Below are positions 49,891 to 58,924 of a stretch of 64,000 bases of DNA, in pieces (position 1 is the stretch's first letter; each line of letters opens with the position of its first letter). The stretch comes from CAWDVK01 sp963805715 (GTDB lineage: Bacteria; Actinomycetota; Actinomycetes; Streptosporangiales; Streptosporangiaceae), in NCBI GenBank assembly GCA_963805715.1, contig CAWDVK010000015.1, forward strand, positions 20,142 through 84,141, given 5' to 3'. The notes below the pieces were generated by a model, which was given only the letters and a program-made list of their open reading frames with translations, was not told the DNA's origin and did no database searches. The position numbers and the translations under genes are program-made.

Positions 49891-51570
49891 GTGCCGAGAT
49901 TACGGTCCGCTCGTCGCTTTTCCGCCCTGTTCCTGCTCATCATCGGCGCGGTTATGGCCCTGGGCGCTCAGGGCCTGGCCGTTGCCGCGCCAGCGGCCAG
50001 CGGGGCTCACGCTGCGCGCGCCAGTGCCCCGGTGGCGCCGCGGGCCTCGGGGGAGCTGGACTGTAACGGGCTCAGTCCCATTCAGAAGCCGGTGAGACCG
50101 GGCATGATGTGCGCCGATCCGCGCGGTTCCTGGGGCGGCAGGTTCTACGACAACGGCCACTACATCGGGCACGACGAGCCGTCCGTCCGCTATATCTCGA
50201 ACCAGCCGGGATCCGGCGAGAACTTCACCTTCACCGAGCGGCTCCCGGTCGAGCCGAAGAGCCTGCCGACGGTCGCGAAGCCCGGCCACGACGTCACGCA
50301 CTTCTTCGAGCTGTCCATCGCGCCCTGGTTCTCCACCACCGTCTGCGACCCGGATTCCGCGCCGCTGACGCCGTGCACGCCGGGCTCGGACGCCAATGCG
50401 CCGCACGGGAACTACCCCGGCGGCGGCGCCGGCTTCGTCGAGCTGCAGTTCTACCCGCCCGGCTTCGCGCCGTTCGCGGACGGCATCAGCTGCAATGACA
50501 CCGAATGGTGCTCAGCGCTGAACATCGACAGCCTGGAATGCACCGGCAACGGATCGACCGGGCCCTGCAACGGCAACTGCACCGAGCCGGTCAACTTCGG
50601 CTTCATCCAGACCAACGGCGTGCCGACCGGACCGCCCAGCCCGCAGCTGACTGACCTGGCCACGGTGACTCCCGACGCGAACACGCTGATGATGCGGCCG
50701 GGTGACGTGATCAGGGTGCACATGTTCGACGCCAGCATCCCCGGAGGACATGCGCTGGAAGCCAGGGAAACCGATCTGAGCACCGGGCAGAGCGGCTACA
50801 TGATCGCGTCCGCGGCGAACGGATTCATGAATACCAACCCGTTCGACTGCACCGGCACGCCGTTCAACTTCCAGCCGGAGTACTCCAGCGCCCGGGCGCA
50901 GAACATCATCCCGTGGGGCATCGGGCCCTACATGATCAACAATGAGTACGAGATCGGCCATTTCGAGGCATGCACGAAGGTCAGCAAGAAGGCCACCTTC
51001 ACGCTCGGCAGCTTCACCGACACCTACTACAAGGACTGCTCCGGCCCGTACGAGTCCGCGCCGGACACCTCGGCCGGCTACGAGCCGGACGACGCGCCCT
51101 GCTTCAAGTTCGGCGACACGCATGGCGGGACCACGGCCCCTGACCTGGTGACCGGCTGCGGCGTCTATTTCGACGCGATCGGCGACCTGGACTACGACGG
51201 CTCGCCCTACTACCCGGACTGGCCGGATTCCCTGGTCCCGAATAAGTTCCCGTCGTCCTTCGTGCAACTGCAGCCGACCACGGTCGGCGGCCGCGGCTAC
51301 CCGCGGATCCAGTTCATGACCGACTCAAGCGCGACCCAGTTCAACACCAGCTGCAACCTGAACACCGGTGCCGGCTGCGTGCTCCCGCCCAAGGGCCCTG
51401 GCAGCTTCTACCCGTACTTCACCCTGGCCAGGGTGGGCGGCCGCTGCGTCTGGGAGTTCGGCAATATGCAGAACGGGACCACGTTCGGCAAGGACGGCCA
51501 GTATGGCAAAGTCGGTCCTGGCACTCTAGGGGCGTTCGCCGGGCCGGTCCGGGCCAACCCGAGGTGCTGA
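49891..51570 (+). CDS. Large cysteine-rich secreted protein of unknown function
   Basis: This is a 559-residue protein with a clear signal peptide: RRFS, then a hydrophobic core (ALFLLIIGAVMALGAQGLAV), then AAPA. GTG 49891 is chosen because ggagg lies six bases upstream. The mature part is rich in Gly, Pro, Asp, aromatic residues and N-x-T/S, and holds 18 cysteines, the last at the C-terminus, which suggests many disulfides. No catalytic signature was recognised. It stands alone between the permease remnant and rsfS. Confidence 0.8.
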   Translation: MPRLRSARRFSALFLLIIGAVMALGAQGLAVAAPAASGAHAARASAPVAPRASGELDCNGLSPIQKPVRPGMMCADPRGSWGGRFYDNGHYIGHDEPSVRYISNQPGSGENFTFTERLPVEPKSLPTVAKPGHDVTHFFELSIAPWFSTTVCDPDSAPLTPCTPGSDANAPHGNYPGGGAGFVELQFYPPGFAPFADGISCNDTEWCSALNIDSLECTGNGSTGPCNGNCTEPVNFGFIQTNGVPTGPPSPQLTDLATVTPDANTLMMRPGDVIRVHMFDASIPGGHALEARETDLSTGQSGYMIASAANGFMNTNPFDCTGTPFNFQPEYSSARAQNIIPWGIGPYMINNEYEIGHFEACTKVSKKATFTLGSFTDTYYKDCSGPYESAPDTSAGYEPDDAPCFKFGDTHGGTTAPDLVTGCGVYFDAIGDLDYDGSPYYPDWPDSLVPNKFPSSFVQLQPTTVGGRGYPRIQFMTDSSATQFNTSCNLNTGAGCVLPPKGPGSFYPYFTLARVGGRCVWEFGNMQNGTTFGKDGQYGKVGPGTLGAFAGPVRANPRC

Positions 51571-51919
51571 CGGGTAGCGTCCGACCGCGGTAGAGCCGCA
51601 GGGACGGCGCCGTGCGGGGAGGCGGGCATGCGGCTGGAGGCGGCGGGGAACAATCCGCCGCCCGATGCCGTTCTGCTCAGGCGGCTGGGTAGTAACCGCA
51701 GCGTCAGCGCTGGGGGAGCCCCCGCCGATCGTGAGGCTGACCGGCAGGATGTCGGGTTCGCGCTAGTTTCGGGCTGGTGATGACTGGCGCTGCGACGCGC
51801 GGCACGCGGTGTCCGGCCAACCAGGTCGGCCAGGTTAGGCTGAAACAACGGGTGTGCCGGGGTTGACCGGCCGTGAGATCGTAGGGGCAAGGTTTCGCCC
51901 CGAGGAGGACTGCCAGCAC
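51571..51919 (+). other. 349-bp noncoding region upstream of rsfS
   Basis: No supported gene on either strand. It probably holds the terminator of the secreted-protein gene and the promoter for rsfS and the phosphatase. No clear hairpin with a T-run or promoter boxes was found. Confidence 0.4.
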
Positions 51920-52336
51920 TTGACCGCCACAGACAGGGCCGTCGAGCTCGTGGAGATAGCGGCCGCTGCGGCGGCCGACAAGCTCGCCTCCGACATCATC
52001 GCTTACGACGTCAGCGACCAGCTCGTGATCACCGATGCATTCCTGCTCTGCTCGGCGTCCAACGACCGGCAGGTGCATGCGATCGTCGACGAGATCGAGG
52101 AGAAACTGCGCAGGGCCGGGGCCAAGCCCGTTCGCCGCGAGGGCGAGCGGGAAGGCCGCTGGGTCCTGCTGGACTACCTCGACGTGGTCATCCACGTGCA
52201 GCACGCCGAGGAGCGGGTCTTCTACGCCCTCGAGCGGCTGTGGAAGGACTGCCCGCGGATCCCGCTGCCCGAGCCCGTCGGGGCCGGGGGAGCGTCCGGC
52301 TCCTCGTCAGGCGCGGGCGACCGGGGGCAGCACTGA
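51920..52336 (+). CDS. rsfS: Ribosome silencing factor RsfS
   Basis: This is a 138-residue protein that binds L14 and blocks subunit joining under poor nutrition. Family motifs are AADKLASDIIAYDVSDQLVI, DAFLLCSASNDRQVHAI, GRWVLLDYLDVVIHV and RVFYALERLW. TTG 51920 (TATDRAVELV) is chosen because gaggagg precedes it and family sequence begins there. The last ~20 residues are a Gly/Ser-rich tail. The next gene follows with at most 56 bp. Confidence 0.93.
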   Translation: MTATDRAVELVEIAAAAAADKLASDIIAYDVSDQLVITDAFLLCSASNDRQVHAIVDEIEEKLRRAGAKPVRREGEREGRWVLLDYLDVVIHVQHAEERVFYALERLWKDCPRIPLPEPVGAGGASGSSSGAGDRGQH

Positions 52337-52392
52337 CCGCGCCGCCCGTTGATGCCGACACTGGCCTGTCCACGGCAGCCGCCAGCCCGGAT

Positions 52393-53013
52393 GTGATCAG
52401 GCTCATCCTGTGGCGGCACGGCCAGACCGCCTACAACGCGGAACGGCGCTTCCAGGGTCAGACCGACGTGCCGCTCAGCGCGGTCGGGCGTCAGCAGGCC
52501 GCCTGGGCGGCCCGGCATCTGGCCGCGCTGCGGCCAGACGCCATCTTCTCCTCTGACCTGATCCGCGCGTCGGCCACCGCTGACATCCTGGCCCGGCTGA
52601 CCGGGCTGGGCGTGCAGCTGGAGAAGGACCTGCGGGAGCGCCACGGCGGCTCGTGGGAGGGCATGACGGACACCGAGATCAGGGAGCAGTACCCGGAGGC
52701 GCACCGGACCTGGACCCCGCCGGATGGCGAGACCGCGGGCGCGGTAGCCGACCGGGCCTCGGCCGCCCTGGAGCGGATCGCGGACGGGCTGCCCGCGGGC
52801 ACGCTGGCCATCGTGGTCGGGCACGGCGCGGCCATGGGCCTCGGGATGGCCCGGCTGCTCGGGGTGCCGGCGGAGCTGAGGATCCTGGGGCCGTTCGGGA
52901 ACTGCAGCTGGTCAGTGATCGGACGGCGGCAAGGCCGCTGGCGGTTGTTCGAGCACAACGTCGGCCGGCTGCCGGACCCTGTACCGGAGCCGGATGCCGA
53001 ACGCGAGGACTAG
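52393..53013 (+). CDS. Histidine phosphatase (phosphoglycerate mutase-like)
   Basis: This is a ~206-residue phosphatase. The phosphohistidine motif LWRHGQT starts at residue 6. FSSDLIRASATADIL, ERHGGSWEGMT and GHGAAMG with the second catalytic His complete the active site. It belongs to the group that follows rsfS in actinobacteria; the substrate (a sugar phosphate or phosphoglycerate) is not fixed by sequence. The start is uncertain: GTG 52393 gives the shortest family-like protein, and the frame is open further upstream into rsfS. Confidence 0.85.
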   Translation: MIRLILWRHGQTAYNAERRFQGQTDVPLSAVGRQQAAWAARHLAALRPDAIFSSDLIRASATADILARLTGLGVQLEKDLRERHGGSWEGMTDTEIREQYPEAHRTWTPPDGETAGAVADRASAALERIADGLPAGTLAIVVGHGAAMGLGMARLLGVPAELRILGPFGNCSWSVIGRRQGRWRLFEHNVGRLPDPVPEPDAERED

Positions 53014-53063
53014 CCGGTTTCTTGTACACTGGCGTGGCGCCAGGGCCGGGAGGTCGGCGCCGA

Positions 53064-53140
<77 letters not shown>

Positions 53141-53176
53141 TTTTCCGCAGGTCAGCGGCTATCTGGATCATGAGCT

Positions 53177-53934
53177 CTAGCTCCCTTCTGCTGACTGGTT
53201 ACCAAACTGGTTACCGTAGGTCTCGAACTCATCTCCCGTCATGTCGATGACCTCCTGGCCGTGGATGTAGACCGTCTCGGTAGTGCGCGTGCCGTCGTGG
53301 CCGAGGATGGAAGCGATCCGCTTCGGCGGTACACCCATGTGATCCATGTAGCTGCCGGCCGAGTGGCGCATCTCGTGCGGGTGCCATTGGCCGGGCCTGG
53401 GGCACTCTTCGGTCGGCTGCTTGGCGGGGATGGCTGCGGCCTTGATCAGGGCACGGAAGGCACGGCGCAAGTTCGCAGGATCGATCGGCGTGCCGACCTC
53501 GGTGGTGAACACCAGCCCTGTGTCGGTCCAGGCCTCGCCTGCCCTGAGCTGCTCGGCGGCCTGGCGTGCGCGGTGTGACTTGAGCGCGCTGAGGGTGACC
53601 GGCAGTGCCTTGAACCGGCGTCTGGACTGCCGGGTCTTCGTGTCGCCCTGCCAGAGCTTGCCGCGGCTGTGTTTGAGGGACTGGCTGACGCTGATGATGC
53701 CGGTGTCGAAGTCCACGTCCTCCCAGCGCAGGCCGGTCAGCTCGCCGGGCCGCATGCCGAGGATCAGGCCGAGCGTCCACAGCGCGTGCAGCCGGTTCTC
53801 CTTTGCGGTCTCAAGGACTGACTTCACCTGGACGACGGTGAGTGCCTTGGACGGGCGCTGTGTGCCGACGGGAGTCTCGACGAGGTCGGAGACGTTCCGG
53901 TACACCTTGCCGCGGCGCTGCGCCCGCAGTCCCA
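53177..53934 (-). pseudogene. Tyrosine site-specific integrase, N-terminally truncated
   Basis: The catalytic domain is intact. The first Arg is in LGMRPGELTGLRW. HPHEMRHSAGS gives the HxxR box, and LGHDGTRTTETVYIHG gives the final His and the Tyr nucleophile. The protein normally starts ~150 residues earlier with an Arm/SAM-like DNA-binding domain. Here, upstream of RRGKVYRNVSDLV, the frame enters sequence that codes the SCO6880-like protein in another frame. The break is at about 53923-53934. It points toward the tRNA-Ala, as expected for the element's integrase. It is probably non-functional without the core-binding domain. Confidence 0.85.
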
Positions 53935-54762
53935 GCGTTCCTCTGCTCCGGCCGGGCCCGCGCTGGCCCAGTTCAGCTGCTCCTCCAGGGCCGGGCTCAG
54001 CCCGGTGGCGAGCAGCCGGCTGATCTCGCCGCGCACGGCCGGGTCGAACGCGGTCCGTACCACGCCGGCGATGTCGCTGGCCCGGGCGCGGCCCAGCACC
54101 GTCACGCCGCAGGAGTCCAGCGCCGATTCCAGGCCCGACAGCGCCTGCCCGGTCTCGGTGACGGCCTCGGCGGTGCTGCGGGGCTGAACCGGGGAAGCCG
54201 CCGGGTCGAAGGTGATGCTGACCCGGGTGCTCACGTCGGCGGCCGCGGCCGGCGCGGCGGCTACCACCTGCTCGATGATCTCCAGCGCCCCGCGGGGCGC
54301 GGAGGTGTCCATCGCGGCAGCGACCTGGCCGGTGAGCGTGAGCCCGGGGTCGGGCGCGGTGTCCACGGTGACCGTGACCCACCGCAGCGCCGGGAGGTAG
54401 CCGAGGGAGGCCAGCCATCCTGCCCAGTTCGCCACCCACTGATCGGCGTCACCGGGGTCAGCCAGCCATGTCGAGGTCGGCACCACCTGCAAGGTGGCGG
54501 TCAGGAACCCGGTGCGCCGGTCACGGACCAGGCCGTACCGGCCGCCGCGGCCGTCCTCGGCGGACAGCAGCTCGGTAGCGGCCAGGGTGCCGGGTAGCTG
54601 CAGTACCCCGGCGTGGCACAGCACGACCTCAGCGCGGTAGCTGGTGCGGCCCGCGCGGGCTCCGCGCCACCACCGCAGCCGCTGCACGGCGACCTGGGCG
54701 AGCGGCACCCCGCCGACCCTGATCAGGCTCGCCGCCCCGGCCAGGACCATCGGCGGCGCCAC
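53925..54762 (-). pseudogene. SCO6880-like conjugation protein, truncated
   Basis: About 275 residues match the layout of SCO6880-family proteins: a basic RLRWWRGARAGRTSYRAEV segment after the membrane part, then the cytoplasmic domain (WVANWAGWLASLGYLPALRW, VTVTVDTAPDPG). At LNWASAGPAGAEERWDC the family sequence stops and the code continues as junk over the integrase fragment, so the 3' end is lost. The 5' end is also unclear: family-like hydrophobic sequence (PFRALLYVAPPMVLAG) lies upstream of ATG 54762, but a stop is met at about 54806. It is probably inactive. Confidence 0.7.
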
Positions 54763-55897
54763 GTACAGCAGCGCCCGGAACGGGGACCATGCCCGCCGGA
54801 GGGCTCATGCCGGCGGCCGTGGCCGACGGCGGAGCGCCGCTCGCCGGGCCGGATCCGCCCGGGCCGCCGGGACCCTGCCCGGCCGGCGGTCCGGCGGGCG
54901 GGCTGGCAGGGCCGCCGCCCGAGGGCGGCGGCCCGAGCCGGGAGCTGAGGTAGGAGGCCTGGTCCTGTGCTGCCGACGCGGCGCCCGGGGATGAGCGCAT
55001 GGCCCCCACCGCGACCGCGCCCATCGCCGCGGCGCCGAGGATCTGCCCGCCGCCGCCCCCGCTGGCGATGGATCCGGTGGTCCAGGTGAAGAACTTCATC
55101 AGGGTCGGCAGCATGACCACCGACAGCGCCAGCATCGCGAAGCCCATCAGCGCGGTCCGCGGGCTGCCGCCCGACCCGATCATGGTGAACGCCGCCGCGT
55201 ACACCGCCGCGGCGGCGGGCTTGTAGCAGATCAGCGCGAGCATCCACGCGGTGACCTTGCGCACCCACGTCCGGGTCATCAGGGCGATCGACCCGGCTGC
55301 GGCGAGCGGCAGCACCCCGGCCAGGATGATCAGGGCGGCCTGGCGGAACAGCATCAGCACCGCCTGCACCAGCGCGAAGATGATCGCGATCACGCCGAAG
55401 ACCAGCACGACCGCCGGGGCGGCGTTACCGCCCAGGTCCAGGACCTGCACCAGGCGCTGGGTGAAGTGCCCGCCGGTTGAGGCCTGCAGCACCCACGACG
55501 ACCACGCGTCGCCGGCCTTCAGCAGCAGCGCGGCGATCGTCGCCCCCAGCGCCGTCGCCGCTGCCAGGGCGAGCAGGCCCCCGCCCAGGTCCAGCAGCGG
55601 GTTCGCCCGGCGGGTGATCGCCATCCGCAGCCCGGCGGCGATCACCCCGCCGACCGCCACCGCGGCGGTAATCGGCAGCAGCCACTGCTGGATGTGGCTG
55701 ACCGCCGGCTCGGCGGACAGGTCCGGGGAGGGAATCTGCACCCACCAGGTGGCCGTGTTCTCCACGATCCACCGGATGCCGTCGCTGATCGCCTGCGCGA
55801 TGCCGCTGAGGATGTCGCTGGCTGCGCTGGCGGTTGCCGCCCTGACGATGGTGCTGACGGCGCTGCAGGCGGGCTCGACCAGGGTGTTGCAGTGCAC
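54629..55897 (-). CDS. TrbL/VirB6-like conjugal transfer membrane protein
   Basis: The start is GTG 55897. After ~70 residues come at least six hydrophobic segments (WLLPITAAVAVGGVIAAGL, GGLLALAAATALGATIAALL, VVLVFGVIAIIFALVQAVLM, QAALIILAGVLPLAAAGSIAL, VTAWMLALICYKPAAAAVYA and LMGFAMLALSVVMLPTLM). A Gly/Pro/Ser-rich tail ends the protein. Its family forms the inner-membrane channel of a type IV-like transfer machine. The frame runs 134 bp into the SCO6880-like gene, where its code is not protein-like, so the true end is likely near 54790 and an indel or deletion there is suspected. Confidence 0.7.
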   Translation of the reverse strand: MHCNTLVEPACSAVSTIVRAATASAASDILSGIAQAISDGIRWIVENTATWWVQIPSPDLSAEPAVSHIQQWLLPITAAVAVGGVIAAGLRMAITRRANPLLDLGGGLLALAAATALGATIAALLLKAGDAWSSWVLQASTGGHFTQRLVQVLDLGGNAAPAVVLVFGVIAIIFALVQAVLMLFRQAALIILAGVLPLAAAGSIALMTRTWVRKVTAWMLALICYKPAAAAVYAAAFTMIGSGGSPRTALMGFAMLALSVVMLPTLMKFFTWTTGSIASGGGGGQILGAAAMGAVAVGAMRSSPGAASAAQDQASYLSSRLGPPPSGGGPASPPAGPPAGQGPGGPGGSGPASGAPPSATAAGMSPPAGMVPVPGAAVRGAADGPGRGGEPDQGRRGAARPGRRAAAAVVARSPRGPHQLPR

Positions 55898-55901
55898 GGG
55901 G

Positions 55902-56675
55902 TTACCTCTCGTCCGGGAAGGTCGTGTAGCCGGTCAGGGACGACGCCGTGGTGGCCGAGCTGGCCCAGTTGCCGCCGGGCGGGGCCACCACCCGCCAGTC
56001 ACCGCTCAGCCAGGTGACCTGGATGCGGGTGACGGCCAGCACGGTGCCGCCGCCGGCGCCGGGGCCCTCGGAGACGATGTCGACCGTGGCGCTGGCGGGC
56101 GCGTAGGCCGCGAACCGGTAGGCGGCCTCGACCGCGTACCCGCGTCCGGCTGGCTGCCCGGGCCGGACATGGGCTGCTGCCCGCAGCGCTGCGTAGTCGC
56201 TGGCGTCGTCTTCCAGCAAGGTGCTGGCGTCCGGGCCGGTCACCTGGTCGCGGATAGTCGGGCTGTAGATCGCCGGTCCCCACTGGGCAGCAGTGCGGAC
56301 CGCGATGTTCACCGCTGCCAGCAGCGCGCCGCGCGGGGTGTCGCTGAACCCCCGGGCCAGGCCGCCGCCGGCGTGACGCGGCCCGTCCTGCGCCGAGACG
56401 GGAAGCGCGATGCCGTGGAAGTCGGTCCAGCTCAGCCCCGTGCCCGCGTCGGCTGTGGCTGAATCTGGCGTGGCAGGGGTCCTGGCAGGCGTGCTGGGCG
56501 ATGTCGTCCGGGGTGGTGCCGCCCGCTTCTGCTGGCCGGTACCTGCCGGGGCGTGATGGGCGAGGGCGGCAGCGGCGAGCACGAGCGCGACCGCGAGGAC
56601 GAGCGCGAGCCGGCGGCGCCGGCGGCGCCGGCGGTAGATGCGGTACTCGTAGCGCGCTGACCGGGTGAGGAACAT
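55902..56675 (-). CDS. Conjugal transfer protein with NTF2/TrbF-like outer domain
   Basis: This is a 257-residue bitopic protein. A very basic cytoplasmic start (SARYEYRIYRRRRRRRR) is followed by one helix (LALVLAVALVLAAAALA) and a Thr/Pro linker. The C-terminal domain of ~150 residues has LSWTDFHGIALPVS, GALLAAVNIAVRT, YRFAAYAPASATVDIVSEG and VTWLSGDWRVV. This layout is common in actinobacterial ICE clusters and resembles VirB8/TrbF assembly factors. ATG 56675 follows gaggccgga. It lies 4 bp before the TrbL-like gene and 7 bp after the small membrane protein. Confidence 0.65.
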   Translation of the reverse strand: MFLTRSARYEYRIYRRRRRRRRLALVLAVALVLAAAALAHHAPAGTGQQKRAAPPRTTSPSTPARTPATPDSATADAGTGLSWTDFHGIALPVSAQDGPRHAGGGLARGFSDTPRGALLAAVNIAVRTAAQWGPAIYSPTIRDQVTGPDASTLLEDDASDYAALRAAAHVRPGQPAGRGYAVEAAYRFAAYAPASATVDIVSEGPGAGGGTVLAVTRIQVTWLSGDWRVVAPPGGNWASSATTASSLTGYTTFPDER

Positions 56676-56682
56676 TCCGGCC

Positions 56683-57018
56683 TCACATGAAGACGCCGAC
56701 GATGCCCGAGGACAGGGCAATAAGCGTCAGTCCGGCGAGCACCCACGGGATACCGGTCGCGCCGTCGGCGGCGAGGCTGGAGCGGTTACGGCGGCCGAGA
56801 GCCATCATCGCGCCGCACCCGATCAGGCCGAATACCCCGGCGACCAGGGCACCCCACTTCCACCAGCCCAGCAGGGTGCTCACCGGGCCGGCCAGTCCGG
56901 GCGGGGCCTGCGGCGCCGGGTTCGGGACACCGCCCGCCGCGTCGGTTACGTGCCCGGCGCTGGCGTGGGGCGCGGCGGCGAGGTTGTGGACGGCGAGCGC
57001 GAGGTGAAGTATCGGCAT
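56683..57018 (-). CDS. Small two-to-three-helix membrane protein of the conjugation module
   Basis: This is a 111-residue protein. A weak N-terminal hydrophobic stretch is followed by a Pro/Ala linker and two strong helices (WWKWGALVAGVFGLIGCGAMMAL and WVLAGLTLIALSSGIVGVFM). ATG 57018 has aggagg eight bases upstream. An in-frame ATG at 57039 overlaps the stop of the upstream gene as ATGA and is an alternative start. The position and helix pair resemble pilin-like or VirB2/TrbC proteins, but this is inference. Confidence 0.6.
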   Translation of the reverse strand: MPILHLALAVHNLAAAPHASAGHVTDAAGGVPNPAPQAPPGLAGPVSTLLGWWKWGALVAGVFGLIGCGAMMALGRRNRSSLAADGATGIPWVLAGLTLIALSSGIVGVFM

Positions 57019-57038
57019 CGTCGGGCCTCCTGTGGTCA

Positions 57039-57566
57039 TCAGAGGGGGAAGGTGCGGCCGGCGGCCGCCTGGATCTGGGCGAGGGCGCGCAGCGCCCGGC
57101 GCGGCAGCGGCACCGATGCCGGGTCGTCGGCCAGCCGCAGGCCGGGGACGAACGGGACCCGGATCACTGCCCCGGCCAGAGGTTCCAGCAGCCGGAGCCG
57201 GCTGGTCGCGGTGGCCGGCTCCGGCCAGCCATCGCTCACCACCGCCACCACGTCGACGTGGCCGCCCTGCCTGATGACGGCGGCGACCGCCCTGGTGGCC
57301 TGCGCCGCGGACCACGCGGTGCCGCGGCAGGTCACCACCAGGGCACGGCCCCTGGCAACGCCGGCCGGGTAGGGCGGGTCCGGCTCGGGGCGCATCGCGC
57401 CCGTGTCCCAGGCGGGCTGCAGCCAGGTCGCCAGCGTGGTGGTCCCGGCGCCGCCGTGCGCTCCCCAGATCACCAGCTCGCGGCGCTGCCACTGCTCGCG
57501 GGACACCCGTTCTGGCATGGTGCCGGCCTCGCCGGCGTGGCGGCCGGCGAGCGGTGGCAGGTCCAT
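57039..57566 (-). CDS. ParA/MinD-like P-loop protein (DUF6668-like)
   Basis: This is a 175-residue protein with a deviant Walker A, GAHGGAGTTTL (KGGxGKT-like without the Lys), near residues 35-45, and a Rossmann-like pattern (LVVTCRGTAW, VDVVAVVSDGWPEP, VIRVPFVPGLR). Similar proteins accompany SCO6880-type conjugation clusters. The missing Lys suggests weak or no ATP hydrolysis. ATG 57566 is preceded by ggagg. It overlaps the next gene's possible start by ATGA. Confidence 0.6.
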   Translation of the reverse strand: MDLPPLAGRHAGEAGTMPERVSREQWQRRELVIWGAHGGAGTTTLATWLQPAWDTGAMRPEPDPPYPAGVARGRALVVTCRGTAWSAAQATRAVAAVIRQGGHVDVVAVVSDGWPEPATATSRLRLLEPLAGAVIRVPFVPGLRLADDPASVPLPRRALRALAQIQAAAGRTFPL

Positions 57567-57620
57567 GGCGGTGGTCCTCCATAGGGTCAGGGAGCGAGGG
57601 GGCCGGGCGTGTCTCGGTGG

Positions 57621-57860
57621 TCAGGCGCGGTGGCCGGCCAGCAGCTGGCTGCGGGGTTCCTCGGGCGCGACGCCCAGGAGCTCCAGCAGCCCCGGGGTGG
57701 GGATCCGGTAGGTGTCGCCGATGCGGATCAGCCGGCAGGGGAACTGGTCACGGCGGGCCAGCTCGTAGGCCTTGGTGCGGCCCAGGCCCAGCGCGCGGGC
57801 GGCGGTCATCAGGTCGACGGTGGCGCTCGCGCGCAGCTGGGCAGTGGTGACGGGCTTCAT
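57621..57860 (-). CDS. Excisionase-like helix-turn-helix protein
   Basis: This is a 79-residue MerR/excisionase-type DNA-binding protein. The motif LMTAARALGLGRTKAYELAR is followed by the wing with YRIPTPGLLELLGV. A strong site caggagg stands before ATG 57860. Such proteins act as directionality factors or regulators in integrative elements. It lies 20 bp after the lytic transglycosylase gene and is probably in the same operon. Confidence 0.7.
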   Translation of the reverse strand: MKPVTTAQLRASATVDLMTAARALGLGRTKAYELARRDQFPCRLIRIGDTYRIPTPGLLELLGVAPEEPRSQLLAGHRA

Positions 57861-57880
57861 CGGGTCGCTCCTCCTGGTGG

Positions 57881-58924
57881 TCAGGCGTGGCGGGGCAGGT
57901 CGGCGGGGCGGGTGGCCACGACAACCCCGGCGAGGTCGAGCGGGTCGACCTGGACGTCCTCGCCGGTCTGCGGGGCCTGGATGACCTGGCCGCCGCCCAG
58001 GTACATCACGACATGACCGGGGTTCGCGGCGGTGCCGTCGGAGCCGGGGTAGAACAACAGGTCTCCCGGCTGGATCTGGGTCAGCGGGATCTGCGGGCCG
58101 TCCTGGCGCCACTGGAAGGTCGTGCGGCCGATGCTGATCCCGGCAGCGGCATAAGCGGCGTAGACCAGGCCGGAGCAGTCGTAGGCGTCCGGGCCGTCAG
58201 CCCCCCACTCATACGGCTTGCCGACCTGCCGCAGCGCGAACGCGACCGCGGCCGCCGCCGCGCCCGGCGGGGCCGGGACGATGTAGCGGGCCGCCCAGCC
58301 CAGCACCTGGCTGACATAAGCGGCGGAGTGGTTGTAGGCGAAGACCGCCTGCCAGATCCCGGCAGCCGTGCCGGAGGCCGCGCCGTCCGCGCACAGCATC
58401 GCCGCCGCCGTGTAGATCGCGTCCGCCGGATCGTAGGGACTCAGTCCGGCGCTGGCGTCAGCATCGACGGCGTACTGCGCGAAGGTGGCGGGCTCGAACT
58501 GCATCGGCCCCTCGGCCCCCGCATAGTTCGCGCCGGACTGAACGCCGGGAGCCGTCGACCGGCCGTCGTCGCTCTCGACCTCGCCGATGCCCGCCAGGAC
58601 ACCCCACGGCAGGCCCGGGCATGTCTGCGCCGCGTCCAGGTACAGCGCCAAGTACGCGGGCGGGATGTCCGACAGCGCCAGCACGCTCGGCCCGCCGACA
58701 AGGCTCGTGCCCTCCTGGCTGGAGCCGGCCGCTGCGCCGGCGAGAAGCAAGAGCGCCACAGGGAACGCGACCGCGATAACAGCGGCGGCTGCGGCGAGCC
58801 ATTTGAGCACTGGGCTGCTCCCTGCGTCAGATTCCGGGGAATCCCGCCGGGCACTGTCTGCACCCGGTGCGCTGCCCATGCAAGCGGCACCAGCCGCCAG
58901 GAGAAAGACGCCAGAACTCGCCAT
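57881..58924 (-). CDS. Lytic transglycosylase fused to NlpC/P60 peptidase (conjugation-type wall hydrolase)
   Basis: This is a 347-residue cell-wall hydrolase. One helix is at ~41-66 (VLKWLAAAAAVIAVAFPVALLLL). The SLT domain has its likely catalytic Glu117 (GIGEVESDDGRS) and GPMQFEPATFAQYA. The NlpC/P60 domain follows with Cys250 (YDCSGLVYAAY) and His304 (NPGHVVMYL). The SLT part cuts glycan strands and the P60 part cuts peptide stems. Such two-domain enzymes open the wall for type IV-like transfer. ATG 58924 is preceded by aggaag. It is the first gene of the minus-strand transfer operon and seems intact. Confidence 0.9.
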   Translation of the reverse strand: MASSGVFLLAAGAACMGSAPGADSARRDSPESDAGSSPVLKWLAAAAAVIAVAFPVALLLLAGAAAGSSQEGTSLVGGPSVLALSDIPPAYLALYLDAAQTCPGLPWGVLAGIGEVESDDGRSTAPGVQSGANYAGAEGPMQFEPATFAQYAVDADASAGLSPYDPADAIYTAAAMLCADGAASGTAAGIWQAVFAYNHSAAYVSQVLGWAARYIVPAPPGAAAAAVAFALRQVGKPYEWGADGPDAYDCSGLVYAAYAAAGISIGRTTFQWRQDGPQIPLTQIQPGDLLFYPGSDGTAANPGHVVMYLGGGQVIQAPQTGEDVQVDPLDLAGVVVATRPADLPRHA

